From Coriolopsis trogii (lineage: Eukaryota > Basidiomycota > Agaricomycetes > Polyporales > Polyporaceae), in assembly GCA_020543525.1 (NCBI GenBank), contig JAHYIO010000036.1, positions 558,001 through 622,000 of the forward strand: 64,000 bases of DNA. Direction: 5' to 3'. The translations under genes were made by a program, and so were the position numbers. The notes beneath the pieces were generated by a model. It ran no database searches and was not told where the DNA came from. It saw only the letters and a list, made by a program, of their open reading frames with translations. Below, piece by piece: positions 11,132-22,165 of this stretch. The first letter of the stretch is position 1. The number at the start of each line of letters is the position of its first letter.

Positions 11132-13336
11132 ATGTCAGCCCAGATGACCCCTCAAGCAGCGCCCGCACCCAATCCGTTCGCCCTCATACCGATCCCTGCG
11201 TTGGATAATACCTTCGGCGCTCTACTGCTTGGGACGTTTCTAGGGCTCATGTGAGTTTCATCTCTCGCGATACGCCACACTTGCAATTGCTGACGCACCG
11301 AAACTTCAGTCTGTATGGACTCACTCTGCATCAGTCATATCGATACTTCCGCATGTACCCCGGTGACCCTACCATTCTCAAAGCCCTTGTAAGTACGACC
11401 TTGCGAGACTGTCCGATCATCCGTTCACTACATGCTCCGTCTCACAGGTCACTGTTGTCGTGCAAGTACCAAGACTGCTATATAGCGATCTATGCTCACA
11501 CTACTATACAGAATCATGGAGACGGCGACATCTGTCTTGAGCATGCATGCTTGGTGAGGTCACCAATACAAGTGGAGACTTACAACCTGATGAGACCTCG
11601 ATGCAGCTATTACTATCTAGTATCCAACTACTTCAACCCTCTCGCACTTCTCCACGGTACCTGGTGAGTTAGGTCCGGTCCTGCTTTGATGTGTGCTAAC
11701 AGACATACAGGTCTATCAACGTAAGTCATTCAGAGGTCATTCGTGCGACGCTTTCCGACGAGTGCGATGTGGCAGATCTTCCCCCTATTATCAGTGAGTC
11801 TCGTTTCGCCGCTCTCCCCTTTCACTCACTTACCTGTTTATCCCCACAGGGATTGATTATGACGAGCACGCAAAGGTGAGCGCCTTCAACTTCCGCGTTA
11901 TGCTACGTACTGACGCAGGGGGACAGCTTCTTTGCTCGACGGGTGTATATACGTGAGTACTAGGATTGCAGTCATGCAAGCTTGCAAGACAAGCTCACGA
12001 GAAATCAAGTTGGACGGCGCTATCGCATCCTCGTAGCTTTGGCAGTGAGTACTATGGATACGTTTATTGCGTGTATGAACGCAAGCTCACGTGCTATTTG
12101 CAGGCTTTCTTGTGTGTTATAGAAGTCGGTAAGCGCTTTGATCATGCCGCCTTCCGTCTAAGTCACGGCTCACCGATGTGACAGGATTCTTCGCTGGTAC
12201 GCCGTGTCCTTCGCTGTCCGTACGAAGATGAGTTACTGATGGACGCGGCCAGCTGCTACGGCTGAGGCGTCAGTACACTTCCTGTCTGTGATGTGACCTT
12301 GACCCCTCACGATTTTTGTCAGGTTCATTATTCCCACCTTTGCAGAGTTCAAGAATGCCACGGTAAATTGCATTCACGTCATCGCACTCAGTAGTATGCT
12401 CAACCGAGAGAATGTAGTGGCTCGTTTCGACGGGATCGACGATGGCAGTCACGGCCGACATTATCATGACGTCGGTTCTGATCTTTGTACTCCGTCGAAG
12501 CCGTACAGGGGTGAAACGGTAGGCAGCTATCACGGTCGTCTTGTCCTGGTTCCGTCTCATATAGGCCTGAAGGACCGACTCAATGCTCGAGGTCATGATC
12601 ATGTACTCCATCAACACGGGTGAGTTGTGTCACACCTGTATGCTGTTGCGACAAAACACGGCTGACCCGACCTCTCATAGGCTTGCTAACTGGGTAAGCA
12701 CTATGACGACCACCTGCTGATTGCCCCACTGACTCGACTATCACTTGCAGCATCTTCAACTTCCTTTCTCTCATATTCGTTAGCATCCTTCAATTTTAGC
12801 ATGCGTACCTCTCTCACCAGCGAAACGTAGGCGTTTACCCACCCCGAAGATCTCATATACGTGGGCATTGGCATACCCGGAGCCAAGAGTACGTCTTGCA
12901 CCCCGCGTCCATCTGACTGTGCTGACATCCGTTTAGTGTATGCGAACACGCTGATGGCCGCGTGCGTGACCTGACCGTCGTACTTCGACCCATTTGCTGA
13001 CCGTACGCATACAGACTGAACTCTCGGAACTCGTTGAAAGAGAAGAGCTCGGGCCCTTTCCTCAATACGTCGATCTTCGGAACGAGCATCATCCCGAGCT
13101 CGCGCGAAGGGGTTCACATTCAAAGGGTCGTGCATGTGCACCCCTCGGTACGGATTCATTCTCTGTGCTCTGCCAACTCTCGACACTGAAGGCGTTTTTC
13201 TTTTTCCTTTACGCAGGGCGACCCCACTGCGACCGCGGATTCCATGGTCCTCGAACTGAGCACCAAGTCAGACTTCAGGCGCGATCCCTCCGTCGATGAC
13301 GTCCATCGGGATGTTGAGGCTCAAGTGGAGAAGTAG
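11132..13336 (+). CDS. DUF6534 family integral membrane protein, copy 2
   Basis: Complete member of the DUF6534 family; function unknown, expected to have about seven membrane helices. My model has 22 exons adding to 348 codons, an average of under 50 nt per exon. The smallest are 10 nt (11711-11720), 12 nt (GFFAG), 13 nt (GLLTG) and 14 nt (11448-11461, followed by a GC donor). Segments in order: LDNTFGALLLGTFLGL, LYGLTLHQSYRYFRMYP, CYYYLVSNYF, FFARRVYI, RYRILVALAAFLCVIEV, LRRSRTGVKRTDSMLEV, YSINTG, then a polar tail of about 80 residues starting ALNSRNSLKEK, with the TAG at 13334. The tail probably faces the cytosol. A second ATG at 11144 is a possible alternative start. It converges with MFS copy 2, with about 500 bases between stop codons. 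Confidence 0.88.
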
Positions 13337-13833
13337 TCAACTACATTGTCGATACTTCTATCCGGCGGGGGGTATATGAGGTGCGCTAGCAGATGATTCA
13401 GACAGTGAGAATCGGTAGGTAGTGACTTGGAAGCAGATTGTATGACATTAGTACCGCTTATGTACTATAGGAAGGCTTCCCGACGGTACTGGATTTGCGT
13501 CGGGATCGCTTCGGAACTTCTGGCATTGTTACAGCCTAGCATTTATGTATGCTGCAAGTCGAGCAGTTATCTATCATATCGGATTTCAGGGTTGTATCGA
13601 TGCACCATAGCGGTCCCGGAGCAAGTGCTATCGAGTCTCGAAACCCGCATGAGATACTCGATGGCCTCGCATTAGAGTGATGCTCCCGCATCCCGACTTA
13701 GGCGACTCTGAGGACGAACCGAATCAATGAAAATACAAGGACCATGGGGATCCATTAATACTAGAAGTTTAGAGCGATAGTACGACCCATGTACACAATT
13801 CGACCTGCTGCTCTACCACAAGAACAAAGCAGG
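13337..13833. other. Intergenic region between convergent genes
   Basis: Shared 3' flank of DUF6534 copy 2 and MFS copy 2. No gene or repeat seen. Confidence 0.4.
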
Positions 13834-16064
13834 TCATACAGGCACGAATTCCTCTGACACCTTGCCCTCGCGTGGCGGTTGGAGGATCTCCGTCTCCGAG
13901 TCTCGGTCTTTCAGCGCCCACTTCTCGTCCGTATAGTCGTGGAGCGGGACGTCGCGCATCATCAGCGACGCGAGGAACCCGATCCCGAGCAGGCCGGCCA
14001 TGGCCTTCCAGATCACGGACACACTCTCTCCGAACGCTCGCTGCACCTCGCCCTTGAGTGGTTCGGGAAGCAGTGGGATTGCGGGGATGGAGCCGTAGGC
14101 AAGGGACACCTGTGACCCGAGCCCAGCTACAAACTCTGCAGGGAGGCGGTGCGAGAGCTCGTTCTGAAGGACGGACGCGCCGATCGCGATGCCCCAAACC
14201 TGCGTATAGGGCGGTCGTCAGTGAGTAGAGTGAGCAGTGAGTGATGGTGGATTGTGACCGCTGAAGCGCTGGAGTTAGACTCACCCCAGAGAAAGAGCGA
14301 CAGAAGGAGAAGAAGGCGAGTGCGTGAGCGTTTTCAGATACAGGAAGAGGAGAGAGGACAGGGAAGTATGTCACAGCTGTGCCGAGGGAAAGAGTCAGCA
14401 TTTGAGGCACAGTGGAGTTGACTAGACGTCTCACCGTAGAGCATGCCGGCCGGTCCACCCATGAGTACCGGTATGGCAATGTCCTTCGCGTACGACGTGT
14501 CGGCTTGGATTGTCGTGTACAGTCCGGTGCCTATGATGTACAGCACCCATGCGATCCACAGCTGAGGCCGATAAACCTTGAAAAAGGAGACGGACAAGCC
14601 GGTGGCAACAATAGCGGGCCCCATGGATAGTGTGACGCTGAGCGTGTATGTCGCCGAACGGATCGGCGTAGCCTCCTTGCAGACTTGGTAGTAGATGGGC
14701 AAATAGTCTGCGTAGTGCCGAACGACAAATGCGACGGGGACGCTCACAAATGATTGCGAGGACAACGAGTGGATTAATGAAAGTTTGAATGTAACTGTAT
14801 GCCAATCAATCCTGATCAGAGAGAATGACGTCAGTCGTGCGTACCCGCTGACGCTTGTACGATTCTTCAAGAATGAGATGGGAACCTATTTCTGGGTAAG
14901 TATAGATACAGACAGCTACTGAAGGAACTAAGACGTACTATTGGGTTCTTTGACCAGACGGCTTCGTAAACCAGGAAGAAAACAAGTCCACAAAGACCGA
15001 AAACAAGCGGGCATAAAACTCGAGGTGAGGTCCAAGGGTATACAACCCCACCCCATGTCAACCCGATGACGACTCCAGCGGTCGATGCAATCACAAGGAA
15101 GTTACCACTGGTCAGCACTGGAGTCAGCGCGGAAATGCAGGATGAGATGTTGCGCGTACAACCAGTCCATACGACCGAGCTTCTCACGAAGAGTTCCTGG
15201 TGGTGTCGGTAGCTGTAAGAAGACGGTAACCATGACTAATGCAACGCCACATAATGGCAGGTTCAGATCTACGAGGGGCTTCTTGAGTATAGAAACACTG
15301 CGAGACAAAACGTAGATTTACAGAAGAGCCACCGCCACTGTTGGTGCGTCGCCAAAGCGCCTCCTATGACAGGTCCTATGCCTGCGGCGACTGCCCATGT
15401 CCTGACACAATACGACCATCAGACAGAAGGGCCTTGAATCAATGGGTCAATGAGCGTGAACTTGCATTCCAATCAAACCGTTGTATGCGCCTCGCTCTTT
15501 GAGTGATACGAGGTCGGACACGACAATGGCGGAGACGGAGAGGATCGCCCCGCCCCCGAGTCCTTGTACCGCTATAGAACATTTGAGTCAAGCGAGGAAA
15601 TCGATGGGAACATTCGTGAACTCACTGCGAGCAGCTATCAGCCAGGTCATGCTCTGTGCCGCGCCGCACAAAGCACTTCCGAGCACGAAGCAGCCAATGG
15701 CCAGCAGAATGGCTACTCGTCGGCCGAAAATCTGCGAAGCATGTGAGTTGGCGCATCGTTCGGATGGGTACAGTGGATGTATGCGAACCTCTGCGACACC
15801 ACCGCTCATGGGAAGGAATGCGGTTGAAGCAAGAGAGTACGCCGTACCGACCCATACAAAGTCATCACCATGTAGATCACTGATGATGACTGGAAGGGCC
15901 GTAGAGACCGCAGACAACTCGAGCGCGGAGAGAAAAAGAGCGAGGCATATGGATGCGAAGATCATCCAGAACCTGAACCCTTTCTTGACCTTCCTCTCAC
16001 CTCGGGGAGGGGAGGTGACCTCGGTTAGTACGACGCTGTCCCTGGGGGGCTTTGGTACGTTCAT
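13834..16064 (-). CDS. MFS transporter, DHA2-type drug:H+ antiporter family, copy 2
   Basis: Paralogue of the transporter at 6228-8437 with the same exon plan on the opposite strand. From the N-terminus: a basic tail, [60 protein letters not shown] (motif C), [47 protein letters not shown] and the end [11 protein letters not shown]. All junctions keep phase. The intron after YNGLIGM uses a GC donor (gcaagt) where copies 1 and 3 have gtcagt and gtgagt. I chose the ATG at 16064 because it gives a tail of similar length to the paralogues; an in-frame ATG at 16103 would add 13 residues. Substrate unknown; an efflux role is inferred from the family. Confidence 0.9.
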
Positions 16065-17212
16065 ACTGATGGGGGAGAGGGGAAAGATGGAAATCAGGTT
16101 CATGTACGCATGAAGTTATTTGTATATCTTGCAATAATCACGTTACTTGTGTGAGGCTTTTCAGCTCGCTCAGGAGGGTATCGAGCGGGTCTAGGAAGGA
16201 CGTGCCTCGCGACGAGCAAGGGAAGTCAACGGCATCACGAGCAGCACCTGTGCTCGATGTGAAGGCATGCTTTCGGGAAACGAACTATATGCACACAGTC
16301 ACCAGCCAGGGAGCAGATCGAGAAATGCGCGGTATCGACATTGCATTCAGTTGGAATTGAAATATTGAAGGGCGTTGAGTAGACTGCTCCTTTCAATTCA
16401 GCTAAGTCGACTCCCCAGACGGCGTAGATTGTCTCACTGATATGCGGTTTGAAAGTCGGTTTGCGGGAGCAAATGTGCGTTGTCCGTAGTAGCACACGAG
16501 AGGGTCTATGGCATTGAGGTACCGATGTACGCCACCAAGCGACTTGAGGGCGGGGTTTGATGCCGGCACAGCAGTATCAGAAGCGAGTTGTTCGCCTCTG
16601 CGATATGATGGGAGAGAATATGATGAAGCGAATGACTTCTTGTGTGAGTCGAGGAGCGCAAAGCAGACATGCAGTGGAGCCCTACGGCACTGAGGTCTGA
16701 CGATAGGCGACCTGGCAATCCACTGGAGTGATATCCCGACTCTGAGAACATCCTCGGTGACGGTGACGGAACTCAAAAGTACGAAATCGTCAGTTCAGAG
16801 TTTCGTACCTTGCAACATGCACTCGTTGCCGAGTGTCCAGTCACGACAGTTGTCAGGTTTCCTGTGCTGGCTGCGCGTCGTAGGCGGAGGTGTAGGAGGA
16901 AGTGCACATGAAAAAGAAGTTTAGAGCGCCCAAGCCCTGCGCTGCGGACAAACATAAAAGCGCACATTGGCGCCCGAACGCAGGATCAGGACATCTCGAC
17001 TTTCTTCATCATTGCTCTGAGACCCTTCTGCCTATCTCCTGGCCTTAGCCCATAGTGGGATATTTGAAAGCAAAACTTGTGATCACGTCTCTAGATGTTA
17101 TGAACGCCAGGGTCAACATGGAAAGAGTCGTACTTCACATACTACCACAATCACGGGACAGCTAGGGCCCTAGGGGTCATTGGTGTGCATGTATGTATGC
17201 TTCGTAGAGACA
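16065..17212. other. Intergenic stretch, nothing recognised
   Basis: Several 60-120-codon ORFs lie on both strands, but none resembles a known family and none has a consistent intron structure. No repeat seen. Confidence 0.4.
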
Positions 17213-17371
17213 TCAGCCAGCTGGAGGAGCCTCTTCAGACGCGCAAAGTGCAACCACCATGCCGTATACGATTAAACCAAGAGCCATTACTGTGACAATG
17301 TAAGGATGTATGCGACACGCTCTCAGGGTCTGCTGAGACTCAGACGTCTCAATGAGGTCCGTGTCCGTCAT
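17213..17371 (-). CDS. Possible 52-residue single-span membrane protein
   Basis: An uninterrupted ORF on the minus strand from the ATG at 17371 to the TGA at 17213. It has an acidic, Ser/Thr-rich N-terminal half (TDTDLIETSE) and one clear hydrophobic span (IVTVMALGLIVYGMVVAL), then a short tail. I do not recognise a family. It could be a tail-anchored or small membrane protein, or the last exon of something now lost, since a decayed membrane-protein gene lies just upstream on the same strand. ORFs this short can arise by chance, so confidence is low; the clean hydrophobic span is the only support. Confidence 0.25.
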   Translation of the reverse strand: MTDTDLIETSESQQTLRACRIHPYIVTVMALGLIVYGMVVALCASEEAPPAG

Positions 17372-17456
17372 GTTGCAGGGCTCTGCCAGTCCTCGGACTC
17401 ACCGTGCGTTTGGTGAGCATGGCGATGTCTAGTACACGTTCAACATGAGCACATTC

Positions 17457-18888
17457 TCAGCACAGGCGTCGACTCGCAGGTATGTCCAACTTCGCGGTCG
17501 TCCTCCCCTCACGGAAAGCGCGATGTGCACAAGCGAGGACGCGCTCGCCTACCCCGCTGCCTTCGAGGGCCTCCCGCCGCCGTCTCCCGACGTGCTCAAG
17601 TTCGCGGTCCTCAGACGCGGTGTCCTTCGGGAGATATAATCCCGTCACGCTGTCGAGCTTCGAGCGTCGCATGCGCGCGAGGCCCGCACGAGCGCCTAGC
17701 GCACCGCCCTGACCATCTATGAAGTACCTTCGCGATCTTCACCTCGGTTCAATACGTGCGCGCGCCCATTCTCTCTAAAACCGCTTGGAATGCGTACGTC
17801 GTGCACTCGGGCAACGCCGACACAAGCGAGGATGAGCAGCCCTCTTGCAGCCTCCGTCGATGCGCCTGTAGCTACGAGCTCGCGAGTATGTGAGAGCGTC
17901 GTATCCTTGGTCCGGGAACAATGGGATGGATGTGACATGATATGAGGGGAGACTGATGCTGTCGGACACGCCGATTTGAGCGTTGTTGCCTGTCATAATG
18001 GTGCAGGAGGAAAGCACGGAGGACGCGGTATAAGCCGAAGAAGACGGCGGCGGAGACGGTGTAGATCAGCGCTGACTTGCGGACGATGCGGGTCAGCCCA
18101 ATGCTCCCGCCGTCCAAACGCGTCACGTTCCGAGAGGCGATGTGCCAGTTAACCTGCATTATGCCATACCAGAGATCAGGTCGCGTTACCGACGATGAGC
18201 CTATCTTTCGGAGTAGTCTGCGGCAAGGAAGGCACATACCAAGATCATAGTCGTTATGACGAGAGTCATCGACACTATGCTGGTGATGAACGTCACGGTT
18301 CGAGATGCGAGATGTTCAGCAGCGATGGCGAGTCAGGGTCGCCTCAGAGTAGACAACGGCACATCAACAGGCTGCAATACGAACGCGCTCAGGCATCGCC
18401 GGACAGCTTTCAATCTTCTGACACACGTACCCTGCTCGGCGAGCCATGGCAGTGACGGTAGCACTACAATCCTCCAGTTCCTCCTATAGACGACGTACGA
18501 TCTGTCAATTTTGATGTTCATCCACGATCAGTTTCTGCCTGACTTCTGCGCAGAGAGTGACGAACCATGATCGCGTCCCCAATTGAAGTCTGCAAGGCGT
18601 AGTCCACCGTCCGCATGACGGCTACTACGTTAGATATCTTCGCGAACTTGGCCTTGGGACCGCCTGGGCCGTGAAAGTAGATGAGCGCGTTGAGGTTGCT
18701 CTGCAGTCCAAACCCACTTCCATCGTCGCGATGATGAACGTCGCAATCGTAGCGACGACCATGATCCAGTTGATATCCCTCCGACTCCTGATGTACCCCT
18801 CGCGAGTCCAGAGCATCACCCGCATATCATAGACGAACATGATGACGCCCATGCCTACAGTAGCGGAGTCGTCGATACGGGTTACCAT
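17457..18888 (-). pseudogene. Decayed multi-span membrane protein gene
   Basis: Recognisable pieces of a common basidiomycete integral membrane protein, now broken. Beginning near 18888 the minus strand reads DDSATVGMGVIMFVYDMRVM and INWIMVVATIATFIIATMEV. A one-base loss near 18712 then shifts the frame before LQSNLNALIYFHGPGGP and TVDYALQTSIGDAIM. The next exon (RSYVVYRRNWRIVVLP, near 18500) no longer has a usable acceptor in phase. A further one-base loss lies between NISHLEP and TFITSIVSMTLVITT (near 18310), and another after SAAVFFGLYR (about 18040), where the reading continues in a different frame (GNNAQIGVSDSI). The remaining 3' part has an Arg-rich tail. Several independent lesions make a sequencing error an unlikely explanation. 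The 7-helix layout resembles that of the proteins at 40.6, 45.5 and 62.0 kb, but the subfamily differs. Confidence 0.7.
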
Positions 18889-20104
18889 GCAGAGACACGG
18901 ATTGAACTCGTACCATAGAGGATGGATTGTGAGCACCAGACTCTCGACTACACCGGAGAGTGATATGAAGTGAAGTGGGGGGCCTAGCACGAAAGCGTCA
19001 ACGCAAGACGGATATCCCGGGATGGAATGACGCGCTCACCCTCAGTATATGACTGGGACCCACTCGTTATGGGATACTCGGTCGCGGGCCCAATGTCTCC
19101 AAGTAGCGGCGATCAGCCCCTTCGTCGGTTGACCCATTCTATTCGAGGAAACGCCACAACCAAGCATGTTACAGCGAACCGGCGGCACAAGACTGCACAG
19201 CGTCCGCTGGCGTGAGTTAATTCAGCAGTCGAAGAGCGGCCATGAGGACGCTCGCCCCGTTCCGCTGCTAGGCGGAAGGCGGATATGAGCGAGGTCCAAG
19301 GAACCTGTCCAGAAATGATAAGTAGATATCCGACAGCTGGCCCAAGCTGATGCAACAACGCGTCTGAGAAATACGAGCTAATGAGAGCCAGTCATAGAAT
19401 AAGGCGCTGCCAGTGCCCGGAAGCAGCTTGGGCACGGCGTTGCAAATGCCCAACCTCCAGAAGAGACGGCATCTGCGCACAGTATCCGATACATAGGGCA
19501 AGAGTGAGCGATGAGAGAGTGCAGCCTCGAGACCAGAGGATCCAAAAGCCCGACACATGCAGAGACTACGATTTCGGTCGTAGACAACAGCGGAGATCCA
19601 GATTCCGAAGACAAGGACCTCAGTAGAGATCCACGCCACTCCTTCAGGGCGCAGATTCTCGTTCGGATCCATTCCCCACACAAGATCTTCCCATCCAGCG
19701 TCGCAAGTAACAGCGGAACTTACCTCATCGACCACGAACGCGTAGAGTGACATTCTGATAGATCATCCTGTCCATACAGCACACCTTACAAGGCTCCCAA
19801 GCTCTCGCTACTACCATCCTGGCGGTTACGTGGAGTTTATCAGTGCTGGCGTTCGTCTCGTGGCAGCCTACCCTTCGCCGAGGTGCCCACCCGACTGGTT
19901 GTGACGCATCGCGCCCTTGATATTCTGGTATGTCGATAACGGAGGAGCCTGAGCTTCTCAAACGGAAGTCATCTGCAGGTCAGTCGGTAGGCCCCTTTAT
20001 GTTAACGTGGCAGAAGCTCGCTCACCCTCAAGGCCAAAGGCTGTACGTGTGGGAGAGCAGTCCGATTCCACCGCGCCCACAGAGATACCGGCGGGCTTTA
20101 TTTA
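18889..20104. other. Probable gene relic, not assignable
   Basis: The minus strand between about 19750 and 19250 keeps a 161-codon open frame that includes GVAWISTEVLVFGIWISAVV, a hydrophobic stretch of the sort found in basidiomycete DUF6533-like membrane proteins. No start, coherent splice pattern or second motif was found. I treat it as a possible relic only. Confidence 0.2.
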
Positions 20105-21187
20105 TCAGAGGCCCGGGCTAAATGCGGCAGGCCCAACCAGGCAATGCCGCAGTTGCGTGGTTCCTGGCATTCCTTCGGTCCAGTCACTGCATATCTGCCA
20201 GTAGCTGGCGGACTCCTCGCCGAGGGTGGGATCCAGGAGATTCTCCATGTAGAACGTCGGGGGACGCTCCAGGACGAACGTTGCCGAACCAACGCCAGGC
20301 GACACATTGACAAAACGCGCCTCGAGGATGTGTTCATACGGAATCTCCATATTGAAGCTGCGGCCAGCGGAACGAATGAACCAAGTCAAGGCACGCTTGC
20401 CATCGCAGGTGTATGCGATCAGGTCATGTTGAGCGGGTGCCATGCGCCGCCAAGTTCCGATTGTCAGGTCGGTACAAGGGAAGACAATCACCTCTGCCCA
20501 GATTCACATGAACACACCGTAAGCCTTGAGAACCAGGAACGCACCTTCGTCCTCGTGGATGAGACCATGAATGTCCACGTCAAATCCACTGGTCAACTCA
20601 GGCGGACTCTCCGGAGGGGGCTCGAGTTTGCCAACTGGCCTGGAGTTTGCCAACTGGCCTGGAGTTTGCCAACTGGCCTGGAGTTTGCCAACTGGCCTGG
20701 AGTTTGCCAACTGGCCTGGAGTTTGCCAACTGGCCTGGAGTTTGCCAACTGGCCTGGAGTTTGCCAACTGGCCTGGAGTTTGCCAACTGGCCTGGAGTTT
20801 GCCAACTGGCCTGGAGTTTGCCAACTGGCCTGGCCTTCAACTTGAGTTGCAACTTGGCCTTCGCCCGCCTTGACGCAGGCGTTGAGACATGGGGGAGATA
20901 GGGCTTCTATATGAAGCAGAACACGCACCTGTTCTGACACCTAATCTGAGTTTGCCTCTCGTCCATGCACAACTCATGCGCTATCTCCCTCCGCTTCGCC
21001 GATGTCGGACTGTTGTCCGCCGCAAAGTACGCTTCAAGCTTGGTGAGTTGGTCGAGGGTGACACGCGACCGCTTGCACCTCTGCTTCTGGACCCCTTGTG
21101 CCAACGAACCACAGGAGATTGCGCGTCGAAGTTGAGGGTTACCCGTGTTTGCATCGAACACAGTGGCTGATGTCGGGGAGACGACAT
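20105..21187 (-). pseudogene. Broken homeodomain transcription factor gene
   Basis: Remains of an Agaricomycete homeodomain protein. Near 21075-20940 the minus strand encodes RKRSRVTxxQL-type residues (KRSRVTLDQLTKLEAYFAAD), SPTSAKRREIAHEL and ERQTQI, followed after a 70-nt intron (20938-20869) by RRAKAKL. Helix 3 should read WFQNRR, but its Trp codon is AGG (Arg) and its Phe codon is TGT (Cys). Exon 2 (20868-20545) contains the 19-bp minisatellite, then SGFDVDIHGLIHEDE. Exon 3 (20493-20105) carries the conserved C-terminal domain (FPCTDLTIGTWRRM, HDLIAYTCDGKRALTWFI, DWTEG) and stops early at 20105. Eleven repeat units put the homeodomain and C-terminal parts in different frames. No convincing start codon was found upstream of 21187. 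Loss of two DNA-contact residues, a frame break and a short C-terminus together indicate a pseudogene. Confidence 0.75.
20626..20834. repeat. 19-bp minisatellite, 11 copies
   Basis: Eleven head-to-tail copies of gtttgccaactggcctgga. As read here they are identical to one another, except that the last lacks its final base. The array lies inside exon 2 of the homeodomain pseudogene. Because 19 is not a multiple of three, each unit shifts the reading frame by one. All three frames are open through the array, each giving a repeating 19-residue peptide. Confidence 0.97.
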
Positions 21188-22165
21188 CGGAATTGGTGGG
21201 AGAAAGAGCAGCGGAGAGGGGAGACGACGCGGCTGATTCAGACTCCTCTTGGACGAGGGTCAGCGGAGGGACACAATGTAGGTAAGTGAGCTATGTAGGC
21301 GGATCAGCAACGAGCAGACTCGAAGCCTGGTCGATAGATTCAAGTTCGACACGGAAATATGCGCGCGATGGTCTGGCACTGGTACTGAGTTACGAGCTAT
21401 GATCATAATAGAACATACTCAGAAGCAGCGACGAGGCTCTGAGGAACGCGCTTACCAAACAGATGCAAATACATAGAGTTCGAGGCTTCGAGACTGCCTC
21501 GAGCAACAGAGAATCAGACTCCTCCGATGAGTACGCGACAAAACTCAACACGTCATGTTCTAGGCTCTGGTATTATCTATCTTTCGATGACCCTCGACGA
21601 CTCTCGTGCGGAACGATACTGCATAAAGGCCTCGGAACTTCATCCTCATCACCGTTTGCGACACCAGTGCCACTCACCGACGTAGTACGGCAGAATCCAT
21701 GCTCGGTCGGCAATGTATGTGTCGACTCAACTGCGATCCAAAACAACGTCTTATGATTGATCCGATAGACGAGACTTCGTTCATTGCCCATACTACATAA
21801 GAGACCGGGATTTGACGTCGTGCGAAGGGCGGGCAAGCATGGTGCGTCGAGCGACGGTGTTCAGCGTATAGCCGAACTGCGGAAATGACATCTGAGAGCT
21901 GCCAGGTTGACAACCGCTATATATGCGAGATCATCAGCCAACTTTGGTCTTCGACCTCTTCCCCGACTACAAGGGGCTCTCGGGTTCCAATCATGTTGGT
22001 GCGTCACTTCCGTATCAGGCTTCTTGATTGTGCCTCCTAACTTGTTACAGAAGCCCATGATGCGCCTGCGACCGGTGTCAAGGTCTTGGATATATGAGAG
22101 CAATGTCGGTTTCTTCAAACACCCCTCATTCCTCTGTATCCAGTCGCTGCCCGCCGGATCACATC
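21188..22165. other. Intergenic stretch upstream of DUF6534 copy 3
   Basis: No gene recognised. A TATA-like tggatatatgag at 22088-22099 lies about 70 bases upstream of the ATG of DUF6534 copy 3. The missing 5' exons of the homeodomain gene, if they survive, should be in the left part, but I could not find them. Confidence 0.4.
22088..22099 (+). promoter_or_regulatory. Probable TATA box of DUF6534 copy 3
   Basis: The sequence tggatatatgag lies about 70 bases before the ATG at 22166, matching the spacing seen at DUF6534 copy 2. Confidence 0.45.

Noticed and set aside
20626..20834. CRISPR-like array
   Set aside because: The units are contiguous, with no spacers, and the genome is clearly eukaryotic.
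20504..20940. Long overlapping ORFs on both strands through the 19-bp array
   Set aside because: They are open only because the repeat unit lacks stops in all frames; the peptides are translations of the minisatellite. Only the homeodomain context was kept.
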